In this document: positions 1-10,546 of the stretch, piece after piece
How the letters are laid out: every line of letters begins with the position of its first letter
Numbering within the stretch: position 1 is the first letter of the stretch
Made by a program: the position numbers and the translations under genes
Source of the DNA: Alligator mississippiensis
Lineage: Eukaryota > Chordata > Crocodylia > Alligatoridae
Reading direction: 5' to 3'
DNA: 64,000 bases
Assembly: GCF_030867095.1 (NCBI RefSeq)
Contig: NC_081828.1
Location: 208,884,978 to 208,948,977 of the forward strand
Notes under the pieces: model-generated
Database searches by the model: none
What the model saw: only the letters and a program-made list of their open reading frames with translations
Told to the model about the DNA's origin: nothing

Positions 1-57
1 TCAACATAAGGACACAGCTTGCTCTGGAAGGAAAGGATCAAGAAAAAAGGAGAAAGA

Positions 58-235
58 TACATCTATCTATCTATCCTATCCTATATAGAATGGATATTCT
101 ACAAATATACTATTCTATATCTATCTATCTATCTATGTCTCCTTTGTTCTTTAGTCTGTCTTTCTGGAGTGGGAGATGGATCAATCAATCAATTGATAGA
201 TATATCAATAGATAAATCGATCGATCAAGAATGTA
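58..235. repeat. TCTA / ATCA microsatellite region
   Basis: There are runs of (TCTA) and (ATCC) at 58-140 followed by an ATCA/ATCG-rich run at 180-228. It is simple sequence with no coding sign. Confidence 0.8.
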
Positions 236-255
236 CATACTGTGCAGAATTTTGC

Positions 256-942
256 TGTGCAGAATTTCGCCAGGTGTTTCATTTTGAACCTGTTTTGATG
301 TGTTTTGACCTCAAAACAGCAAAACTGAAATGAAACAAAAGGCTTCAAAACAAAAGGAGCTTCGAAAAGAAATGAGAGCACTCAAAACATTTTGAAAGTT
401 TTTAAGTATTTTTAATTTCGAAGCTGGGCTTATTTGGCTTAAGCACCAGTCCCAGCCGGCAGTGACTTCCTGCTGTTATCCTGCTTGCAGATCTGGGGGC
501 CCACGCCCCCTGAGAGGAGTCTGGCACAGCCCCGCAGCCCTCCCGGGGGTGTGGGTCCCCAGAGCTGTGCACAGGATGACAGGAGGCTGCCACTGCCAGC
601 AAATGATACAAGTTTTCCTTTCAACTGTATGAGGTGCAGTGTCCCAGACACCTCTGCACCTATATCCTTGAAACATGGCAGGCTACATGCCCTCAGAAGG
701 GGCTACCATCCCTGCAATTTTCATCCATATCAGGCAAGAAATGACAAAATTTTAGGCATTTTCATGATTCCCTATTATAGCCTATGGGTGAAATGTTGAA
801 ATGTGTCGAAACAGCGAAACAGTTTCTATGAAACAAAACAGAACAGTGCTTCAAAACGAAACAAAATGATGAAATGAAACACTGTCCCTTCAAAATGGTG
901 AAACAGAAGTTGAAATGAAGTGGTGGGATTTTGCACAGCCCA
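256..942. mobile_element. Non-autonomous DNA element with ~35-bp imperfect terminal inverted repeats
   Basis: The left end (TGTGCAGAATTTCGCC...) and the reverse of the right end (TGTGCAAAATCCCACC...) match over about 35 bases. Subterminal zones are rich in GAAAC/GTTTC words. The core (430-720) is a GC-rich partial palindrome, which explains the open frames on both strands. No transposase is present. Confidence 0.55.
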
Positions 943-1049
943 AATATATACATGCTCCAAGGTCCAAGAGGAAGATATTAGCAATTTCTTGTGTGTTGGG
1001 GAGGGCAGGAGAACAGTAGGTAACAATATTACGTAAAATGTATGAGCTA

Positions 1050-2165
1050 GTAATAATGGGGAATTTTAATTTCTCTAGTATCCATTAAAACAAAATTTCA
1101 GTAAACCATAAAATGTCCAGGAAATTAACATGTGCAGAGGACAGCTTTTTGTTTCAGAAAGTTGAGGAAACAACAAGGTATTACCTATTTTGGATCTGTT
1201 TCTGGTCCATAGGACTAAACTTATTGCAAAAATGACAGTGGTTGAAATCTTGGGAAGAAGAAATCATATAGCAACATGCATAGATTTAAGGAAAGGAAGG
1301 TACAAGAACAGCAGAACAAACAGATTGGACCTCAGAAGGGCAAATTTCAAGTGACTTGGATAAAAAAGTAGTAAGAGACCCCAAGGGGCTGGTAGTTCAC
1401 CTGACTTAATATTGGAGGGTCAATATCAAGTGACTCCAGAAGAAGGAAGATCATAAGAAACTCAAAAGAGATCAATGTGACTAGACAAAAATTTTGTTAG
1501 CTATCTGTAAATTGAAAGACATGTATGTTCAGGGCGTATCAGTTCATGTCGTACTTGTTCAGAGCATGTTTTCTGCTCACTGGAGAGGTGAGATATTTAT
1601 GAAGACACAAAGAAGGTGTCTTCATAAATGCCTACTTTGCTTCCAGTTCTCTCAAAAACAAAACCAAAAAAAGCAGTCACCAAGCATGTAACAAAATTAC
1701 TAGAGAGAGGACGAAGAGATGCAGACAACGACGTATAAAGGGCATGTCAGAGAACAGTAGCACTGCTAAAAAGAATTGGGAAGTTATAGCTGCTCACAAA
1801 TGCAACGTGAGTCAGCAATGGGATGCAGTGAAAAAAATAAATGTAATCCTGGGTTGCATTAATAGAAGTACTGCATGCAAGACGTGAGAAGTGATGGTAC
1901 CACTATACTCTGCACTGGGTTGGTATCAGTTGGAGGACTGAATCCAATTTTAGGCACCATATTTTAAGGAAGAAAGAGGAGGGGGCCTTGAGGCAAGTGA
2001 AAACGATGATAAAGGGGTTGAAAAGCAAACCAAGGAAAGGCCAATAGAAAGAGGAGATCAAGGGAAGACATGATAGAAGTTTTTAAAAATGTAAAGAAAA
2101 ATGGAGAAATGTTGTCTTTCCGTGCCACAGAGGCCAGGACATACAAGAGAGCACGCAAACCAGCT
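1050..2165 (+). mobile_element. Old CR1/L3-like LINE fragment
   Basis: From about 1060 (GGGGAATTTTAATTTCTCTAG) the text follows the endonuclease region of CR1/L3. From 1740 it follows the region ending in '...GTGATGGTACCACTATACTC' (1893-1915), the usual 3' portion of the reverse transcriptase ORF. It is heavily decayed, with no long frame left. The start is uncertain, and a hairpin sits inside at 1595-1629. Confidence 0.6.
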
Positions 2166-2211
2166 TGAGCTATAATCTCAGAGAAAAATTCCTATGAGTA
2201 AACACAAGCAG

Positions 2212-2475
2212 GGGGGCTGCTCCAACATGTTGTAATTCCAGCGCATCAGACCGACTCGATTAATCAAGTCTGCTGGAGTGCAGCAATTACCACGTTCCAG
2301 CAGCCTCATGCGTCTCGTGTATCAGCATCCCTGTGCTTCAAAGTGGCAGCGGGGGAACTTTATCTAAAGCTCATTTGATGAGTTTCAGAAAAAGCACCTC
2401 TGCTTCCATTTTGAAGCGCGGGGACGCTGGCACACGAGACACTCCAGGTGCTTTAATTAGAGCAGCTCTTTTTTT
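2212..2475. mobile_element. MITE family A, copy 1
   Basis: It shares its core with copies at 27403-27734 and 47124-47425: a segment AATCAAGTCTGCT, then GTATCAGCAT, TAAAGCTCATT, CATTTTGAAG and TTTAATTAGAG in the same order. The ends are eroded in this copy. Confidence 0.6.
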
Positions 2476-2761
2476 TCCTTATGCTAGCATTTTTCTTTGC
2501 TTAAATAGTTCTTCTCACTGCCATGTATTTACCCCTATCCTACATTTACAGAGATCCATCATGTCTTTTCTCAGCCTTCATTCTGCTGGTTTAAACAAGC
2601 CAGTTTTTTCCATGTTCAATTATAAAATAGACTCTGTTCCCCTGACACCCTAATTGTACTTCTTGGTACATATCCCAGCTTAAATATTTTTTTTGAAGAA
2701 TAAGGGTCTGTGAAGGCTGGGAGGAGCCTCATATGAGAGAGTTGAGGAGTTTGACAGGTCT

Positions 2762-3031
2762 AGGCCATGTCTATATTTCCATTTAACATGTCTGGTAGTG
2801 GTGCCATCAGATATACAGCCTGTCTTTATACACGCTAGTTCACAATATAGCCATGCCCATGCCATGAACATGCTAATTAGCACTGCTGACTGACATTACC
2901 AATTAGCCCATCTCTGGCACAGTACAGATGTACCGTCATTGCCTAGATAGGGAGTTACTATGGTTGGAACAGTGGATGTGTTTGGGGACACCACTCCTGG
3001 GCATGGTAAATTTGTAATCTAGACATGACCT
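2762..3031. mobile_element. Short inverted-repeat DNA element
   Basis: The left end AGGCCATGTCTATATT and the reverse of the right end AGGTCATGTCTAGATT match at 14 of 16 positions. The element is about 270 bp with no open frame. Target duplication is not clear. Confidence 0.5.
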
Positions 3032-5703
3032 CAATTTATCAGAGAGAAGGCTAAGGCTGGATTACTACAAGTACTTACATGCGGAACAAAAGTGATAATG
3101 GTGGATTCTTCAGGCTAGCTGACAAATGTATAACAAAATCCAATGGGTAGATATTGAAGCTACACAATACATGCTAGAAGCAAGGAACATTTTATTAAGT
3201 GAAGAATTAATCATTTGAAAAACTTACCAAATGGTAGCAGTAGATTCTTCATCATTGGATATCTGTAAATAAGACTGGGTATTCTTCTAAAACATATGTT
3301 GAAATTCAATCACAGTAATTGAACTTGAGCCAGAAATTCAAGGAATACATTGTAGTCTGTGTTTGGAGGATGTGAGAGTGGAATATCACATTGGTCTCTT
3401 CTGGCCTTTAAAATCCATGAATCTTTGTGCCTTTTGGGGTTCACAAACACTTGCTTAATTAACAAACAACTGATGCTGACGGTTGGCTTGTCTCCAAGCC
3501 TGAGATAAACTAAAAAGCAATCACATGTATTTGGGGTCCAAGTAGCGTATAAAGATGAGGTTGTACTTGCTCAAACCAAGTTTTTAATTGTGCAAAATAC
3601 CAAATGCAGTACCTTGTATACACTAAACACTGCTCAAGCACCCACATCAAAAAATTAGCGGATGCTCAGTACCCAGGAGCCACATCAGGTGAGCCAGATT
3701 GAAGTAACGCGCTGCCTTTTCTGGGCATGCAGAGGAGTGGGCACAGGAAGGCAAAAAAACCCCCAAACCCCAAACAAAAAAGCACCCACTGGGAAAAACT
3801 AAAGTTGGTGCCTATGACTTCAATATATACCAGCTCTGCACCAATTTATATTAGATTATCAGAGCTCCGTCTAGGTAGAGTTTACTAATTCTTAATTATA
3901 TGAGAAATTTGAAAGAAACTTTGCAATTCATGTCTCCCCAGGATTTAGTTGTTGAAGAGTATAGAGAAATTGTCTAAACACTGACAGAATAAAAGATATA
4001 TTTGAACATAGACTATTATTGATCTTTATTTAATAAACATAATGGATTGTTTTTTTGTCTGATACAAATATTTTCCGGCAATAACTGCTGATGGCTACTG
4101 AACAAATGGCATTTAGTACTTATCAGGCTTTTTAGGCAGTAAAAGGGCTCTACCATCTCAATTTCTCTAATGACATTATCATTTACTATTGCTGTCATTG
4201 TTCGTGCAGTACAGATTTGCAGTTAATACAATATAAAACATAACTTTCAATTTACAAACCTTTAATGTTGGCTGATCATTTTTAAAAGTCAGACCATAAA
4301 CACCTATACATTGAGACCAATTTTCAACTCACTCTGAGCTTTGAGAAAGAATAAGGTACAGTTTGTAATTGCATTGGTATTGCAGCATCTTGAAAAATAA
4401 AATATTCATTAGTGAAGTGATTGGTATAAGAGCTAATCAGCAGTCCATTTATTTCCCCATGACATCACCCTGGTTGCTTAATTAATGAGTGACTAGCTTT
4501 CTATTATGTATACGCCTCCCCTCCATTTCTGTACAAAAATTCTAATGTCTTCAGAAAAAATGTCTTTGCTTTGATATTTGTCAGGTTGAATCTACTGTCA
4601 GGGAATATAAATTTATGTTTTAATGGGTCTGTTTCTATTTTTATATATTTTCAAGTAAGTTTGAGGTCAGTTGGACAAGACTTTGAGATATTAGAGTCTG
4701 CAAAATGACATGTTTTTCCTTTCTCAGATACTACAACTTGTCATACCCTCACTGAATCCAGCACTGAGTTACCTAAGCTGAGGAACTCACATCTTAAATG
4801 CAATCAGGGTACCTTAACAGCATTCACTGAATAACATATGTAAAGAATGGCTGAAAAGATTGATTTCTAATGCAAGTAAAATGCTTAGGAATATTTCCCT
4901 TAGCTTGAATCCAAAAAGAAGCATCTACACAGCACGTAGCAAGCCACTGCTAAAATGAAAATGAACAATACTACTAAATGAACAATACAGGGTATTGAAG
5001 GCCAGGAGAATACTAGATTTTGTTGTAGCTTAACTGCTTGAGGGCTTAGATACCTGGTTACAAATGGAAAAATCTTGGAAAGAAAAGACCCATACCTGAT
5101 GCCTTACTGGCAGTGCCACTGAGCAGGAGACACAAAACTTACATTTTGATGCCTGAATTGCTCTCGCTGCAAAAGGAGTAGCCATTAAATAGACAGGTTT
5201 TGATTATATTTTTACCTACTGAATTTGTGTAGAGAATAGGTAGGCACATGCTAATTTCCTTGTTGAATTGTCTTGTTGCTGAATATGTTTGCCACATAAC
5301 ACAATCTCATCAACACAACCGTATGGCTTTTTAAACCATTGAAAACCCAAACTAAACCTTCCATCCACTGCCACATACTATTAAATGTAGTGGTGATAGC
5401 ATTGCTTCTTTCCCACATAATACATGCTTTTAATAGTCTGTTCAAGATACAGGAGCATGTAAGACCCATACAAACCAATCTGTGAGTTGGGTCAAGCCCT
5501 AGATACCTGGACAAGGGTTAGTGGTGAATTTTCCTGCCCTTATACTGGCATTGTGTCCATGAAGAGACTGCGCTGCAATTCCATGGCCTGCCGGTAGCTG
5601 AAGAATGACCCCTTTTCTCATATTTGATTTAATCCTTCACATTAAAACCTGTTGCTTGGTTTCCTTGCAGGTATTAATAAGTTTCATCCCAATATGAGTA
5701 ATA
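3032..5703. other. SCN5A downstream flank without recognised feature
   Basis: This is AT-rich single-copy-looking sequence. I see no coding exon, RNA gene or recognisable repeat in it. Open frames here are short and without any codon pattern or family match. Confidence 0.5.
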
Positions 5704-5711
5704 TTTTAAAT

Positions 5712-5999
5712 CAGTGATTCTCAACCTTTTTAGACTCAGGGCACCCCTTGTTAGACTCAAAGCGCCCCTCAGAAAATGCCAGCCCTCATTTTTTGCCTAT
5801 GGAAAAATAATACAGCAATTCTCTTGCTATAAAGAACTCAGAAAAAGCTTCATGACTCTGTGGATTCATATTTGAAATCTCTGGGTTTATCATGTAAATC
5901 GTGTGTTTGCAGACCTGACTGTGCTAATATTCCACAGTACTCTGTGACACTCTTAACAGGATCTTACATCAGCCATAGCCTCTTGATTAAGAATCACTG
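5712..5999. mobile_element. hAT-type MITE with perfect 8-bp target duplication
   Basis: The element starts CAGTGATTCTCAACC and ends GATTAAGAATCACTG, the typical hAT terminal style. It is flanked by TTTTAAAT at 5704-5711 and again at 6000-6007. It is 288 bp with no transposase. Confidence 0.85.
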
Positions 6000-6371
6000 T
6001 TTTAAATCTACAGAATAAGGACAGATCTGTAGATGGAGATGTATCATCTTTATGGGTGGACAGTAATTGGTAATTCCCAAAAACGAGGGTTGCAGGTTCA
6101 ATTTATATGGGCCACCCCTGTGTCCCAGGTAGGTTTTTGTTTTAATTCATCTCAAGAATAGCATACAAGAAGAAAATGCTTGATTAAGTCATTTTGTCAG
6201 ATTCTCCACTTGCATAAATCAGCATATCATATTTCCTTGATTCTGCAGTAGCATCTGAAAAAATCCCTTATGGCGATGGGACTGCCCAGTCATTTAGCAC
6301 CTGGTTAAGTAAGTACTAAATGACTATGCAGTAACAACTGCTCAGTCAGCCACTCATGCAGGTGCAGTTTA

Positions 6372-6972
6372 TGGGTTTGTCTATATGAGATGATTTACTG
6401 CACATTACACTAATCTCATGTGCAGTAAGGCATCATCGTCTACATGTGCACACCAATTACTTTGCAGTAAATTAGCCTAATATGCGGTTTGCTAGTACCT
6501 GTAGATTAACCACATTAGGTACTTCACAGTAGCACACATATAGACAGCTGACTGGGAGCAAATTGTTCCTGGTTAGCCCAGGCAGCAGGGGGTGGGGGGA
6601 CTGTCCCAGCTCCTGGGCAGCTGCTTCCCAGCCCTGCACCTTGATCTGCACCAGGTGGGGGGTGGGAAGCAGATCAGGACATGGGGCTGGCAGGCAGCTG
6701 TCCAAGAGACCCGACAGCTTCCCACTCCCCACCTCACACAGATCGGGGCACAGAGCCGGCAGGCAGTTGTCCTGGAGGCAGGACAGCTCTCCCTCCTCGG
6801 CACCCTACTGTCAGGGGGCAGACCAAGGCAGGAACAGCCCTGCACTGAACTTCTCCCATTGGGAGTAAATTTGCTCCTGACAGGTGCACATGTAGACATG
6901 TCCCTGGGGAAAGCTTACTGCACCTTATTTGCGCAGAAACCCTAAGGCACAATAATAACACATGTAGATACG
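6372..6972. mobile_element. MITE family B copy (CTACATGTGCA ... GTAGATACGCCC)
   Basis: The ends carry GTCTATATGAGATG and ATGTAGATACGCCC with ACTGCACAGTAA-type words, and the core is GC-rich. It shares ACAGCTGAC..GAGCAAATT with the copy at 29765. The long open frames on both strands are by-products of the GC-rich core. Confidence 0.55.
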
Positions 6973-7052
6973 CCCTGTCTATTATTAAACTGCTACCAAA
7001 AGCAGCATGTACTTAGCAATGGAAACCAGCTATGAAGTTGATTAAATGCAGC

Positions 7053-7101
7053 CAACACTGAGCGTGACTATAAAACACATGACCCACATTGGACAAATAT
7101 G
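7053..7101. repeat. 49-bp exact direct repeat, copy 1
   Basis: This stretch (CAACACTGAGCG ... GACAAATATG) recurs base for base at 8158-8206. Neighbouring bases differ on both sides. Confidence 0.95.
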
Positions 7102-8007
7102 CTGATGGGAACCTTTGTTTGTTTTTTTTGGCAGGCATCCTATGCATCCTATATGCAAGCCCCAGGCCCAGAAATCTTAGCGTTTGAATGCCTCTCTAGC
7201 CTTGCTTGCCATCGAATTTTACCATCCTAAGAGCATGAGACTGATAGGTCTGGGAGAGAGGATGCTTGTCTGGTGGTACAGGCTCACAGACTTGAGGACT
7301 GAGCTCTGCTCAGTCAAATTTTGGAACTTGACTCTTGGGTTTTACCCAAGTGAATTTGACATTTGGAAATGACTTTGCCTTCATTTATACTAGATATAAG
7401 TAGGTGTCAAAGTGCTGCTCAAAAGTGTGTTTATGAAACACCTGTGCTAAAACTGGCAACCATTTAAAAAAAAAAAGGTAATGTGCATCAATTCTGGATG
7501 AGCAGGGTCCTGCATGCAAATTGCTACAGCCAGGGTCTGACAGTAGGGAGAGGAGGAAGGGGCTGCCAGGGAAAAAAGTTAGGGGAAGGCAGACAGCAAG
7601 AGCTATCTGATCCCTCAGATTTGCTTTTCCTTCTCTAGCAGTGGGAAGGGGACACATTCAAGGCAAACCTCCAATAATTAGAACCTATACCTGGAAAATT
7701 ATAACAAATTGATACATTTTCCCATCTATATAATCTAATTATTGAGGGGGGCTGATCATCTTCTATTCAAGTAAATATGGTACCTTTTCTTCAGCATCAC
7801 CAGCTTCAGTGAAACTATGGTGATTCTCATCAATGCTAGATATGCCCTCACCCCTGCATCTAGCTTCAAATAAGAGAGAGAGAAAAAGTTTCATTGAAAA
7901 AATTTGACCATGAGACACCACATCAACCAGGAGAATCATGGGGAAATAGAGCAGAAAGAAATAAGATTAAATAGCATTAAAATATAATTATTTGTTTTTA
8001 AATAGTG

Positions 8008-8230
8008 CCTCAAATTGCAATCAAGGTCCAATTGTGCAAAGCACTGTACATGTTCTAGTAAGAGAAAATTCTTGCCCCCCAAAATTCACAATCTAAATAG
8101 ATATGACAGGCAAAAGGGGGGCAGCAGAGCAATACGTTACTTGCCCAAGGTCATACACAACACTGAGCGTGACTATAAAACACATGACCCACATTGGACA
8201 AATATGGAAGAGCTTGAAACTGGAAATCTA
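8008..8230 (+). repeat. Ancient SINE (MIR/CORE-like) interrupted by a 49-bp copied segment
   Basis: The text has the familiar GTGCAAAGCACTGTACATG ... ACAATCTAAATAGA ... TTGCCCAAGGTCA order of an old vertebrate SINE. It is interrupted at 8158-8206 by the second copy of the 49-bp repeat, after which SINE-like text seems to resume (GAAGAGCTTGAAACTGGAAA). Family name is from memory. Confidence 0.5.
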
Positions 8231-9314
8231 GCAATTTTTTAACCTTATCTTGAAAGCCGACTTGCATATAAAATCAACCTATACGGAAACAAATAGCATG
8301 GAAGTATTAAGAGGGCCTCTGCAGCACTCTTGTGGCTACGACTACCTAAAAATGTGAAACAAAGGAAAATGACTCAGTCACTGAAAAGCAAGATACTGCA
8401 TACTGAACATGTGAGCCTGTGTATCTCAAATAAGCATTTACATGTATGCAGAAAGAGAATGAACCTCGGCCCGGGACTCTATTTGCATGGAGAAATCCTG
8501 GCTAATGAACACATGATGCCTTGAGAAGAGCAAAGGCCTTTAGAAGGAAAACAGGGTGAAGACCAAGAGAAACCAGGTCACAGTTATGAAAAATGTTACT
8601 CGATTCATGACTGTTGCTGGAGTGTTAAGTGTTGCATTTATTATTTCATTATACCGCAGTAACACAACCACAATAGTATATACACCATGACTATTCTATG
8701 TGACTGCTTTGTATTGGAGGAGTTCCAGTACAGATTGTCATATCAGCAGGTCATGCAATGGCTATGCTTGTGATATCTAAGTCACAGGACTTAAAATACT
8801 GGGAGGCATTAATCTAGCAGGTTAATAACCAAAATGTCAATTCATATTAGCCCCGTCCTTCCTTCAGAAAGTCCCCAAACCTTATACTCTTTTCCCAGCC
8901 AGCCCATTCCCATCCCCACACAGATACTTTGTTCCAGACAGTCTGAATTATCTTCTACTTCTCGAACTAGCTCCTGAATAAAGCAGACCAGCCTAATTAA
9001 GTGGATGTCCTGTCACCAGACATGTAGTAGAGTACTGAGTCATTGTTGTTCTTTCTGGATCACGATAGCCAGAAACCAAGGATTCTGCCATAGTCTGGGC
9101 CTCACAGTGATATAACTGCTCTGACCCTGAGCAGATTTATTCTGCAGGTGAACAAACACTGAGCAAAGATGAACATCAGGGTCAAAGGTTATAGTTAATG
9201 GCAAACCACCATTATTTCTTTTGCAACTGATGTTTAATAGGAAGCTGCTTAAATTGCTGTATATTTACAGCATTACATTCTGTAGGCAATATTTTAAAGC
9301 ATTCTTAACAAAAA
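8231..9314 (-). other. Probable SCN5A 3' UTR and flank
   Basis: This sequence directly follows the stop codon in the sense of the gene. No repeat is recognised, and the UTR end is not determined. Confidence 0.4.
9136..9141 (-). promoter_or_regulatory. Candidate polyadenylation signal of SCN5A
   Basis: The minus strand reads AATAAA about 175 bases after the stop codon. Another AATAAA occurs at about 8638-8643. Human SCN5A has a 3' UTR of over 2 kb as I recall, so neither is certain and the true site may be further down. Confidence 0.25.
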
Positions 9315-10546
9315 TTAACCAGTGGATCCCTTATCTCTGTCCACAGATAGTTCACAATCTATAGGGTCATCACTTTTGAAAGAATCTTTCATCTGTACCT
9401 TGAGATTGTCATTATTGGCTCCAGTAACACTGTCATAGGATGGAGGGAAAGAGGTTGTGGACATGCTTGCAGATTTGTCTACAATCCTATCATAATTTTC
9501 ATTCATCATAAGTGCAATGAGACCTTCCTTCTCTGGAGCATCTTCTTCAAGGATGTCACCATCACTGGTTCTACGACGATATAAAAAAGAGGCCTGCTTC
9601 AAGGAACGTTGAAGCAAGTGACTCCTGTAAGCCCTCTGGATAATAATAGCAGATCTCTCCTCTTGTTTGCGTCTGAGCGTACTTGTAATTGGTTCATATG
9701 AAAGCTTGGATGGGTTGGCAGCCATAAACTTTTCCTCCATCTGTACTTTAAGAGTATCCATCTCCCCAGAGTCTCCTAACACTCGTTTGGTAAAAGCAAA
9801 CAAAATATCCAAGCAGTGGATCCTATCTCCACTGACCATGGGAAGGTCCATTGTTATGAGCTCAAGATGATTTGGTTTTGGTATGCGTAAAGGTTCTGCC
9901 AAAATATTTGCAAAGTCTGAAAGTGAGGCGTAAGGAATAAACTGTGTTGCTCCAGGATCAAACTTCTCCCAAATTTCATAAAACATATCAAAGTCATCTT
10001 CACCTAAAGGATTTGCACTTTCCTCAGTGGCAGCATTGAAGTTCTCTAAAATAACAGCTATATACATGTTTACCACAATGAGAAATGATATAATGAGATA
10101 ACTTACAAAATATATTATACCTATAGCAGGTTTTCCACATTCTCCCAGTTTGCCTTGTATTTCTGGGTTACAATTTGGTGGTCCAGTATTTAAAATAGGA
10201 TTGAGAAGCCCATCCCAGCCAGCTGATGTTGTGATTTGGAAGAGACAAAGCATGCTGTTAGCAAAGGTTTGGAAGTTGAACATCTCATCAATTCCAGCCT
10301 CCCTCTTAACATAGGCAAAGTTAGTCATGCCAAAAATGGCATAAATAAACATGACCAAAAAAAGTAAGAGACCAATGTTGAACAGAGCAGGAAGTGACAT
10401 CATTAAGGCAAAAAGGAGAGTTCTAATTCCTTTGGCAGCTCGGATGAGTCTTAGTATTCGTCCAATCCGAGCCAAGCGAATGACTCTGAAGAGCGTAGGT
10501 GACAAGTAACTTTCGAATTGTTTAGCAAGGTCAGAAAGCAGAGTGG
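9315..10546 (-). CDS. SCN5A: SCN5A last exon (human exon 28): DIV S3-S6, pore and C-terminal tail
   Basis: The exon has 410 codons including stop TAA at 9315-9317. It encodes DIV S4 ([20 protein letters not shown]), S5, the P-loop with filter Ala (TTSAGWDG), S6 ([20 protein letters not shown]) and the tail. The tail has the EF-hand-like domain ([16 protein letters not shown]), the IQ motif ([20 protein letters not shown]), and the PY motif FPPSYDSV for Nedd4-type ligases. It ends DRDKGSTG where human ends DRDRESIV. Acceptor TTTTTAG. Confidence 0.96.

Noticed and set aside
58-235. CRISPR-like array
   Set aside because: The repeats are 4-bp microsatellite units in a vertebrate genome with no spacers.
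9315-10546. Assignment to SCN4A, SCN10A, SCN11A or an SCN1A/2A/3A/9A paralog
   Set aside because: The tail text ([35 protein letters not shown]) and the DI-DII linker follow SCN5A. The Tyr at the toxin site is the ancestral state and does not point away from SCN5A.
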